This document shows positions 8,504 to 13,882 of a DNA stretch of 13,882 nt, piece after piece. A model generated the notes under the pieces. It was not told where the DNA came from. It ran no database searches and saw nothing but the letters and a program-made list of their open reading frames with translations. A program made the position numbers and the translations under genes. The DNA is from Balneolaceae bacterium (GTDB taxonomy: Bacteria; Bacteroidota; Rhodothermia; Balneolales; Balneolaceae). The stretch spans positions 1 to 13,882 of the forward strand of contig SLGL01000351.1 of assembly GCA_007123785.1 (NCBI GenBank). Reading direction: 5' to 3'. Numbering within the stretch: the first letter of the stretch is position 1; the number at the start of each line of letters is the position of its first letter.

Positions 8504-9520
8504 ATGAAGAAATTTAACCGAAGATCATTTATTAAATCGATGTCTGTTGCCGGCCTTGGAATGAGTGTTTTAGGCAGCAAAGCCATTGCCGGAGGGAGAA
8601 AAGTAAATGAACCGGCAACGGTTGGAATTATCGGACTTGATACATCTCACAGCCCTGCATTTACCCGGATCATCAACAATCCTGATGACCCTCTGACGGC
8701 CGATTTCAAAGTGACGGCAGCCTACCCGTATGGCAGTCGTGATCTGGAAGTGAGTTCAAGCCGGATTCCAGGAATTACCGAGACAATGAGGGAATTGGGA
8801 ATTGAAATTGTGAATTCTCTTGATGAACTTATCGACAAGGTAGACTTCATTTTGCTGGAAACAAACGACGGCCACCCTCGTCTTGAACAAACTTTAAAAG
8901 TGATGGAATCAGGGAAACGGCTGTTCATAGACAAGCCGGTTGCCGGCAGTTTAAAAGATACTATTGCGATTTATGAAGCATCCAAACGATACAATGTGCC
9001 CACTTTTTCTTCCTCTTCACTTCGATACACAACCTCGGCAGATGAAGTACGGTATGAAAACAAAATAGGTGATGTGATTGGTTGTGATGCATACAGTTCA
9101 GCAGGGCGAGAGCCGAGTCACCCCGATTTTTTCTGGTACGGTATTCACGGTGTAGAGATTATTTTTACCGTAATGGGAACCGGGTGCAAATCCGTTACAC
9201 GAATTGAAACGGACTCCACAGATATTGCGGTTGGTGAATGGGATGATGGCCGTTTGGCAACATTCAGGGGTATTCGAGACGGCCGGGGCGGGATTGGCGG
9301 TACTGCCTATGGCAGTGAAGAAGTTCTGACACTCGGGCCTTCCAGGGGATACCAGCCGTTGGTTCACGACTTTCTGGAATTTTTCAGAACAGATATCCCC
9401 CCGGTTAGCGCTGAAGAAACCATCGAAATATATGCATTCATGGAAGCAGCCGATGAAAGTAAAAGACGAGGTGGAATTCCGGTTACACTTGAGGAAGTCA
9501 TTTCAAAAGCCCGTGCATAA
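8504..9520 (+). CDS. Tat-exported Gfo/Idh/MocA-like oxidoreductase (338 aa, divergent)
   Basis: A second, distinct exported oxidoreductase of the Gfo/Idh/MocA superfamily. A Tat signal is clear: NRRSFIKSMSVAGLGMSVLG after the starting MKKF. The Rossmann strand VGIIGLDTSHSPAF begins near residue 40, but the classic GxGxxG loop is replaced by G41-I-I-G44-L-D-T-S-H. The EKP motif appears as D143-K-P145 (FIDKPVAG), keeping the key Lys. A conserved-looking His215 lies in FFWYGIHGVEI, where the family usually has its catalytic His. It is about 100 residues shorter than its neighbour and only distantly related, so it is not a recent duplicate. Reaction and substrate are unknown; an NAD(P)-linked sugar or polyol conversion is a family-based guess. 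It lies 188 bp after the first oxidoreductase, beyond the hairpin, and may depend on read-through or on its own promoter in the AT-rich 8400-8500 segment. Confidence 0.85.
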   Translation: MKKFNRRSFIKSMSVAGLGMSVLGSKAIAGGRKVNEPATVGIIGLDTSHSPAFTRIINNPDDPLTADFKVTAAYPYGSRDLEVSSSRIPGITETMRELGIEIVNSLDELIDKVDFILLETNDGHPRLEQTLKVMESGKRLFIDKPVAGSLKDTIAIYEASKRYNVPTFSSSSLRYTTSADEVRYENKIGDVIGCDAYSSAGREPSHPDFFWYGIHGVEIIFTVMGTGCKSVTRIETDSTDIAVGEWDDGRLATFRGIRDGRGGIGGTAYGSEEVLTLGPSRGYQPLVHDFLEFFRTDIPPVSAEETIEIYAFMEAADESKRRGGIPVTLEEVISKARA

Positions 9521-9570
9521 AAACAGGCTCCGGAAATTTTTTCAGAGTTCGGTTTTTGCATTCTTTTGTC
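9514..9570 (+). terminator. Weak terminator-like hairpin after second oxidoreductase
   Basis: Overlapping the stop codon, CTCCGGAAA (9528-9536) can pair imperfectly with TTTCAGAG (9540-9547), and outer AAAAAC/GTTTTT and TGCA/TGCA pairs (9514-9524 with 9552-9560) extend the stem. A T-rich run follows (9552-9567). The stem has mismatches, so this is a suggestion only. It fits the 571-bp gap before the next gene. Confidence 0.3.
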
Positions 9571-9786
9571 AAAGCATAGCCCAGTGAATTTATTTAGTGG
9601 TTCGAATTAAACAACCTGGCAGAGTACCGTGTTTTTCGGCTCCTGTCAGAGTTGTGGTTTAAAGGCAATTCCCCATCGAAGCAACTGCCAGCGAAACTAA
9701 AAGGATCTAACACATTCTTTCAAGTCACTAACAGCTTCTTGTTTGTAAAGAAATACAGATAACTTTTCTCAGCGCTGAATGTGTTT
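9571..9786. other. Gene-less spacer before palindromic copy B
   Basis: I see no gene on either strand. There is an imperfect direct repeat, CCTGGCAGAGT (9615-9625) and CCTGTCAGAGT (9642-9652), 10 of 11 identical, whose CCTGTCAG part recalls the hairpin at 8328-8394. No clear promoter or RNA gene was recognised. Confidence 0.4.
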
Positions 9787-10019
9787 TAACCCGCATTTCT
9801 CACACTAAAATTATTTGAAAACGATATGCACCTAATTGTTATCAACTTATAATTCAATATAAACTTTTTTTTAAAAAACACCCTGTCAAACGCTGCGAAA
9901 TTTAACCGTGAGCTGCGTTGTCCCAAAAATGGTTTGCTCAACGTACTCAGGTACGTTTCCGCCACCATTTTCGTGACGCCTTGCCCACAGCTAAATTTCT
10001 TGGTGAGAAATGCGGGTTA
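9787..10019 (+). repeat. Palindromic element, copy B (233 bp, perfect terminal inverted repeats)
   Basis: The left end 9787-9803 (TAACCCGCATTTCTCAC) is the exact reverse complement of the right end 10003-10019, and one more flanking base pair also matches. The inner structure mirrors copy A in the same orientation: AAATTTA 9898-9904 with TAAATTT 9992-9998, AAAATGGT 9926-9933 with ACCATTTT 9964-9971, and the central ACGTAC/GTACGT hairpin at 9941-9956. The 28-nt core 9935-9962 is identical to 175-202. The left AT-rich arm is longer than in copy A and hardly alignable. Stem bases that differ from copy A are compensated on the opposite arm. It ends 72 bp before the quinoprotein gene, so it may also affect that gene's transcription or leader. 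No coding potential. Confidence 0.85.
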
Positions 10020-10091
10020 AGCCTTCTTCACAGAAAATCTGCTCTTAAATGATTGTAACTGGCACAAAAACTCCTGCAGAACCAATCTTTC

Positions 10092-12251
10092 ATGTCAATA
10101 TCAATGTATAAAAATCGGACTATTCTGGCAGTGGCAGGTATGGCCTGCTTCCTGATGTTTTCATGTCGTACCGATAACGATCCATATCGAAGCTGGGAAG
10201 TGTACAAAGGAGATAAAGGCAGTACCGGTTATTCAAAGCTGGATCAAATTAACCGGGATAATGTGAGTAAGCTTGAAGTGGCATGGATCTACAATGCCGG
10301 ATATTTCAGCAATAGTGGCAGCCAGGCCAATCCGCTGATAATAGACGGAGTGATGTATATTATCACACCAGGGGTGAAAGCTGCTGCTATTGATGCTGTT
10401 ACAGGTGAAGAAATCTGGCTGTTCGATCCGTTTGAAGGTGAGGAAGAGCATGGGGTAAATCGTGCTGTAACCTATTGGGAAGATGGTGACGATAAAAGAA
10501 TCTTCTTTACTCCCGGTTCATATTTATACGCTTTGGATGCAAAAACCGGAATTCCCGTTTCCGGTTTTGGTGTTGACGGTGCTGTTGATATGCGAGAGGG
10601 ACTGGGCAGAGATCCTGCACTGGTTTCAGTTCGTGCCAGTTCACCGGCTATGCTTCACGGAGATTTGCTGATGTTAGGTTCAACGGTGGGAACAGGCACG
10701 CCGGGACATGTTCGGGCTTTCAATGCCCGAACCGGTGAAATCGAGTGGATATTTCATACAATTCCTCATCCCGGTGAATACGGCCACGATACCTGGGGAG
10801 AGGGTGCATGGCAACTGGCTGGCGGGGCCAATAACTGGGGCGGTATGAGCCTTGATGAAGACCGGGAAATCGTGTACATGGGAACGGCGACAGGAAATCC
10901 CGATTTCTACACTCCGGGTACCCGAGGCGAAGGCAAACATCTGTTTGGAACCTCCATCCTGGCAATAGATGCCAACACAGGCAAACGTATCTGGCACTAT
11001 CAAACGGTTCACCATGATTTATGGGATTATGATCTGCCCGCACCACCGGTTCTGGTTACAGTTAACAGAAACGGGAAAGAAGTGGATGCCGTTGCCCAGG
11101 TCACTAAACAGGGTTTCACGTTTGTACTGGATCGTGATACCGGTGAACCACTCTTTCCTGTAGAACAACGGCCGGTGCCGCCATCAACGATTGATGGTGA
11201 AGAAGCCTGGCCCACGCAGCCTTTTCCGATTTTGCCCGAACCCTTTACCCGGCAGCATATTACGGAAGCTGATCTTACAAATATCTCACCGGAAGCCAAT
11301 GAATATGCATTAAAACGTTTCAGAGAGATGAAGTATGAAGGCTTGTACACACCGCCGGCTTTACAGGAAACACTTCGCTTCCCTTCCACTCAGGGCGGTG
11401 CAAACTGGGGCGGGGCCTCGTTCGACCCGGAAACTAATATGCTCTATGTGAATGCCAATGAATATGGAAATACCATCGAACTCAGCCGGTCAAGAGTGCC
11501 GGTAGTTGATCCTGGAAACATTCTTGCACGAGGGCAAAACTTATATCGGATGAATTGTGCCAGTTGTCACAGCACACCCGGCGGGCCGAAACCAACAGAG
11601 TTTCCTTCTCTGGCTGATGTGGAAGTAAACTTTTCCAAGTCTCAGCTGATGGAGATAATCGCAAACGGGCGAGGGTTTATGCCGTCATTTTCCTACCTCT
11701 CCGAACAAGAAAGAGAAAGCATTGTTGAATATCTGTTTCATGTAGATGAAGATGGAAATATAGACCTGGCTGAAGATTCGGGAAACAATGTCGAATATGA
11801 ATACCGGTATCATGTTGAGTATGCGTTTCGCCACTTTCTGGATCAGGACGGATATTTTGCCACCAAACCACCCTGGGGCACATTGAACGCCATTAACCTC
11901 AATACCGGTAAAATTGAATGGAAAGTACCGTTGGGTGAGTATGAAGAACTTACAGCCCGCGGGATACCCGTTACCGGAACCAAGAACTACGGCGGGACCA
12001 TTGTTACTGCGGGAGGGTTGGTGCTAATTGGGGGGACTAGTGACAAAAAATTTCGTGCCTTTGACAAGAAGACGGGAGAGGTCTTATGGGTTTATGACCT
12101 GCCCGCACCGGGAGGTGCCAAACCGGCAACGTATGAAATTGACGGGAAGCAGTATATCGTCATTGCGGCTACAGGAGGAAGGGTTTCTGAACAGGCAATC
12201 CCCTATGTGACGGGTGATGCATTTATTGCGTTTACGTTACCGGATGATTAG
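10092..12251 (+). CDS. PQQ-dependent quinoprotein dehydrogenase lipoprotein with inserted cytochrome c domain
   Basis: A 719-residue quinoprotein alcohol/sugar dehydrogenase, closest in motif to the glucose dehydrogenase group. A lipoprotein signal ends at Cys25 (FLMFSC), giving a periplasmic, membrane-anchored enzyme. The eight-bladed propeller is marked by repeated docking motifs of the A-x-D-x-x-TG-x-x-x-W type: AIDAVTGEEIW (about 99), AFNARTGEIEW, AIDANTGKRIW, AINLNTGKIEW, AFDKKTGEVLW (about 656). YQTVHHDLWDYDLPAPP, with His307-His308 and Asp309, is the strongest family signature. Between propeller blades lies a haem c module, C489-A-S-C492-H493 (NCASCHSTPGG), with Met530 in GRGFMPSFSYLS as likely sixth ligand. 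Electrons from PQQ can thus pass internally to haem and on to the respiratory chain. No PQQ synthesis genes are in the window. ATG 10104 is an alternative start. Substrate specificity is not readable. Confidence 0.93.
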   Translation: MSISMYKNRTILAVAGMACFLMFSCRTDNDPYRSWEVYKGDKGSTGYSKLDQINRDNVSKLEVAWIYNAGYFSNSGSQANPLIIDGVMYIITPGVKAAAIDAVTGEEIWLFDPFEGEEEHGVNRAVTYWEDGDDKRIFFTPGSYLYALDAKTGIPVSGFGVDGAVDMREGLGRDPALVSVRASSPAMLHGDLLMLGSTVGTGTPGHVRAFNARTGEIEWIFHTIPHPGEYGHDTWGEGAWQLAGGANNWGGMSLDEDREIVYMGTATGNPDFYTPGTRGEGKHLFGTSILAIDANTGKRIWHYQTVHHDLWDYDLPAPPVLVTVNRNGKEVDAVAQVTKQGFTFVLDRDTGEPLFPVEQRPVPPSTIDGEEAWPTQPFPILPEPFTRQHITEADLTNISPEANEYALKRFREMKYEGLYTPPALQETLRFPSTQGGANWGGASFDPETNMLYVNANEYGNTIELSRSRVPVVDPGNILARGQNLYRMNCASCHSTPGGPKPTEFPSLADVEVNFSKSQLMEIIANGRGFMPSFSYLSEQERESIVEYLFHVDEDGNIDLAEDSGNNVEYEYRYHVEYAFRHFLDQDGYFATKPPWGTLNAINLNTGKIEWKVPLGEYEELTARGIPVTGTKNYGGTIVTAGGLVLIGGTSDKKFRAFDKKTGEVLWVYDLPAPGGAKPATYEIDGKQYIVIAATGGRVSEQAIPYVTGDAFIAFTLPDD

Positions 12252-12738
12252 CAATCGAGTTCTTATGTCAATTTATTTCCGGATTATTTAAGAGGGTGTT
12301 GTGCGAGTTGATGTCAGATTTTGTTGCCATAACTTTGATAGCAGAATCTTCAATAAACTGAAAGCCAATAATCTCTCCATTTTATTTTTTTATTTTCGTG
12401 AAATTTGACAGACTTGTCTCATAAACTTGCAAAATGTTAAAAAATTTTACTTTTTGTTAAAGATTGGTAGATGATATGTTAACATGAGTTCCTGATTATA
12501 GGCCTAATCCAATATCAAAGATGGATAGGTATACATAATCAAGTATAGAATCTGAAAATATTTTACTTCATTCTTTGGAAATGTACCGGAAATGCATGGT
12601 GAGAATAAAGTTGAGGATTTGGTTTCTATGCCTGGGATTTGATTAAGACCCTGATTCATTTCTTTGGTATGTGGTTCAATATTAATAATAAGGCAAATCA
12701 TAAACGGATCTCTTCAGCATTGCAGATAAATTAATTAG
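12252..12738. other. Gene-less region between quinoprotein and sigma factor genes
   Basis: This is AT-rich DNA of 487 bp with no ORF I can support. Short minus-strand frames are open but have no recognisable content. The segment 12360-12470 has long A/T runs and contains the one promoter-like pair I can point to (annotated separately). The remainder up to the sigma start could be a long 5' leader, but I see no recognised riboswitch or small RNA. Confidence 0.4.
12427..12456 (+). promoter_or_regulatory. Possible Bacteroidota-type promoter upstream of ECF sigma gene
   Basis: TTG at 12427-12429, an 18-base spacer, and TACTTTTTG at 12448-12456 approximate the Bacteroidota promoter (TTTG, about 19 bases, TAnnTTTG). 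The match is imperfect (C for the first T, one extra T in the -7 box). It lies about 280 bp before the sigma start, which would give a long leader. Confidence 0.22.
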
Positions 12739-13281
12739 ATGGATACATTTTCAGACAAAACTTTACTAAAGCAAATTAAAGAAAATAATCAGGAAGCTCT
12801 GGAGACGCTTTTTGAAAAATATTACTACAACCTGTGCGATTTTGCATTTCAATTTGTCCGCAGTTTTGATCTGACAGAAGAGGTGGTTTCCGATGTCTTT
12901 CTAAAAATTTGGAAGAATCGTCAGGATCTGGTGATTACAGGTAATTTTAAAGCGTATATGTATACGGCAACCAGGAATCAGGCTCTAAATTATCTTCAGA
13001 AGGAAAAAAGAGAGTGGGCATCATTGGATGAGTTGAAAGAGGAATCCTCAAAAAGGTACAGGCCCGATGAAGAGCTCATGTTCCGGGAGCTTGAAAACCG
13101 CATCGAAATCCTGATCAATACCCTGCCTCCAAGAAGAAAAATCATTTTCAAACTCAGCCGGATTGAAGGCCTGACTTATCAGGAGATCGCAGATGTTTTA
13201 TCCATTTCTATCCATACCGTACAGAATCAGATGGTAAGTGCAGTAAAACAGCTGGCATCTTATTCCATTGTAGACAAATGA
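12739..13281 (+). CDS. ECF RNA polymerase sigma factor, FecI/RpoE type
   Basis: A 180-residue extracytoplasmic-function sigma factor that redirects RNA polymerase to a small regulon. Region 2 spans about 20-92: LFEKYYYNLCDFAFQFV, then DLTEEVVSDVFLKIWKNR (the core-binding/-10 helix pattern) and FKAYMYTATRNQALNYL. Region 4 spans about 124-176: INTLPPRRKIIFKLSRIEGL, then the helix-turn-helix LTYQEIADVLSISIHTVQNQ for -35 recognition. The length is normal for the Bacteroidota FecI-like group, which usually works with a FecR anti-sigma. Here no FecR gene follows; the only FecR in the window is about 11 kb upstream and is a candidate partner by inference. ATG 12739 fits the family N-terminus. Confidence 0.94.
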   Translation: MDTFSDKTLLKQIKENNQEALETLFEKYYYNLCDFAFQFVRSFDLTEEVVSDVFLKIWKNRQDLVITGNFKAYMYTATRNQALNYLQKEKREWASLDELKEESSKRYRPDEELMFRELENRIEILINTLPPRRKIIFKLSRIEGLTYQEIADVLSISIHTVQNQMVSAVKQLASYSIVDK

Positions 13282-13292
13282 TGCGGGGGAGT

Positions 13293-13425
13293 GATCTTAG
13301 ATTTCAGATTACTCGATTTGCGATCTCTGATCTGATTTGTTCCGATCTGAGATCTGAGCTCGCTAATCAAAAATCTGAGATCACCCGCTCTGATAGCGAA
13401 ATCTGCCTGTCCATCCTGGCTGATC
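13293..13425. repeat. GATC-dense degenerate repeat tract, part 1
   Basis: Seven GATC sites fall within 133 bp (13293, 13322, 13329, 13344, 13351, 13379, 13422), embedded in variants of a self-complementary unit such as GATCTGAGATCTGAG (13344-13358) and AATCTGAGATCA (13372-13383). About 0.5 GATC would be expected by chance in this length. The units occur on both strands, so the tract can fold or be read in either orientation. It starts 12 bp after the sigma gene. Function unknown: decayed minisatellite, protein-binding array or structured 3' region are all possible. Confidence 0.6.
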
Positions 13426-13593
13426 TCGCTTGTAAACTGATGTAAGGCTCAAATCCCAAACTCTCTGTGTCCCTTTGCGCTCTTGGCGGTTTCCACTGAA
13501 CGGAACCTCGGGTTTACCTCGATTCTTTATATCGAACACTCTTTCAAAAAGACGAAGTGCATTCTTTCAGCGCCATTCATAAATTTGCCTGTC

Positions 13594-13653
13594 AAAACCT
13601 CCGATTCTATTCGATGTTTTTCACAAACCACGCCGGAGGTTTTTAGTTTTTTT
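13594..13653 (+). terminator. Terminator-like hairpin with T-run
   Basis: AAAACCTCCG (13594-13603) is the exact reverse complement of CGGAGGTTTT (13634-13643), followed by TAG and a run of seven T (13647-13653). The 30-nt loop is longer than usual for an intrinsic terminator. It lies about 310 bp after the sigma stop, so it may end that transcript, or it may simply be part of a repeat family. Confidence 0.4.
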
Positions 13654-13665
13654 GTCTCTCTTACA

Positions 13666-13722
13666 CCCCGGGTTCCGCAAAAGCACTCCACCCGGGGCTA
13701 TACACAGCAGACTCCTCCGGAG
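13666..13722. repeat. GC-rich palindromes (CCCGGG stem and CTCCGGAG)
   Basis: CCCCGGGT (13666-13673) pairs perfectly with ACCCGGGG (13690-13697) across a 16-nt loop, and CTCCGGAG at 13715-13722 is a perfect 8-bp palindrome. These are much more GC-rich than the surrounding DNA, suggesting an inserted or dispersed repeat cassette. The identity of the repeat family is unknown. Confidence 0.45.
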
Positions 13723-13819
13723 TCGGATACGGACATAACTGACAAAACAAACAACACACAACACACAACTCCGCAATCAGTCAACTAAAAACCAAGCACT
13801 CAAAACTCAAAACTGTTCA

Positions 13820-13859
13820 GACCTGAGATCAAATAATCAGAGATCATAAATTTGAGATC
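13820..13859. repeat. GATC-dense degenerate repeat tract, part 2
   Basis: Three GATC sites lie within 33 bp (13827, 13842, 13856), in CTGAGATCA, CAGAGATCA and TTGAGATCC. These match the units of the tract at 13293-13425, so the two tracts flank the 13426-13819 segment. The window ends 23 bp later, so the full extent is not visible. Confidence 0.5.
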
Positions 13860-13882
13860 CCAACCCGATTAAAAAAGTCAAA

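Larger units (their letters stand above)
13426..13819. other. Non-coding repeat-rich tail region
   Basis: No gene is supported. The one longer open frame (13483-13788) translates to Ser/Thr/Pro-rich sequence without domains. The region contains a phrase at 13463-13492 (CTCTGTGTCCCTTTGCGCTC and ten further bases) that I recall as a recurring intergenic repeat in various bacterial genomes (unverified), a terminator-like hairpin and two GC palindromes (annotated separately), and a low-complexity CA/AAAACTC run at about 13745-13815. Confidence 0.45.

Noticed and set aside
6993..9520. Possible recent tandem duplication of the two Gfo/Idh genes
   Set aside because: The proteins differ in length (440 versus 338), cofactor loop and catalytic motifs, with no extended nucleotide similarity, so they are ancient paralogues at most.
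10680..11389. Several 100-120 codon minus-strand frames inside the quinoprotein gene
   Set aside because: They are antisense shadows; the + strand carries continuous propeller motifs throughout.
12268..12381. Minus-strand 38-codon open frame after the quinoprotein gene (FIEDSAIKVMATKSDINSHN)
   Set aside because: No start, no recognised family, and an adjacent frame is open too in this AT-rich stretch. The GAGGGTGTTGTGC at about 12291-12303 recalled insertion-sequence ends, but I found no matching inverted end.
13483..13788. 101-codon open frame on the + strand after the sigma gene
   Set aside because: It translates to low-complexity Ser/Thr/Pro-rich sequence crossing several hairpins and repeat phrases, with no domain, signal or credible start context.
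13293..13859. CRISPR array
   Set aside because: The repeat units are short, degenerate, irregularly spaced and in both orientations; there are no fixed-length spacers or cas genes.

Overview
The window looks like a Bacteroidota-type genome (Bacteroidota in the broad sense, possibly Balneolota or a marine relative; I cannot place it more finely). The basis is a FecR anti-sigma factor, a SusC-like TonB transporter with an N-terminal signalling domain, a SusD-like lipoprotein and a FecI-type ECF sigma factor, in AT-leaning DNA with weak or absent Shine-Dalgarno sites. All six convincing genes are on the + strand.

Layout. Positions 1-590 carry no intact gene. They hold a 212-bp palindromic repeat (copy A), a possible minus-strand gene remnant and the leader of the first operon. 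From 591 to 6884 lies a regulated glycan/nutrient uptake cassette: FecR, SusC with STN domain, SusD. It is followed by two exported Gfo/Idh/MocA-type oxidoreductases (6993-8315 and 8504-9520), separated by a long hairpin. Positions 9521-10091 are gene-less and hold a weak terminator candidate and copy B of the palindromic repeat. A PQQ-type quinoprotein dehydrogenase lipoprotein with an inserted cytochrome c module follows at 10092-12251. After another gene-less stretch comes an ECF sigma factor (12739-13281). The last 600 bases are non-coding and rich in repeats: GATC-rich direct/inverted repeats, GC hairpins and a terminator-like hairpin.

How it may work. The SusC STN domain and FecR suggest transport-coupled surface signalling: substrate binding at SusCD is relayed through FecR to an ECF sigma factor, which raises expression of the locus. 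The downstream genes encode three exported oxidoreductases (two with Tat signals, one lipoprotein with a haem c site) and no glycoside hydrolase. This points to oxidation/reduction of an imported sugar or glycoside in the periplasm rather than simple hydrolysis. The substrate cannot be read from the sequence.

Most unusual points: (1) two copies of a 212-233 bp element with matching terminal inverted repeats and a conserved 28-nt hairpin core, in which stem differences between copies are compensated on the opposite arm; they bracket the FecR-SusCD-Gfo/Idh block; (2) FecR and the sigma factor, normally neighbours, sit about 11 kb apart at opposite ends of the window; (3) an all-oxidoreductase SusCD locus; (4) a GATC-dense repeat tract after the sigma gene.
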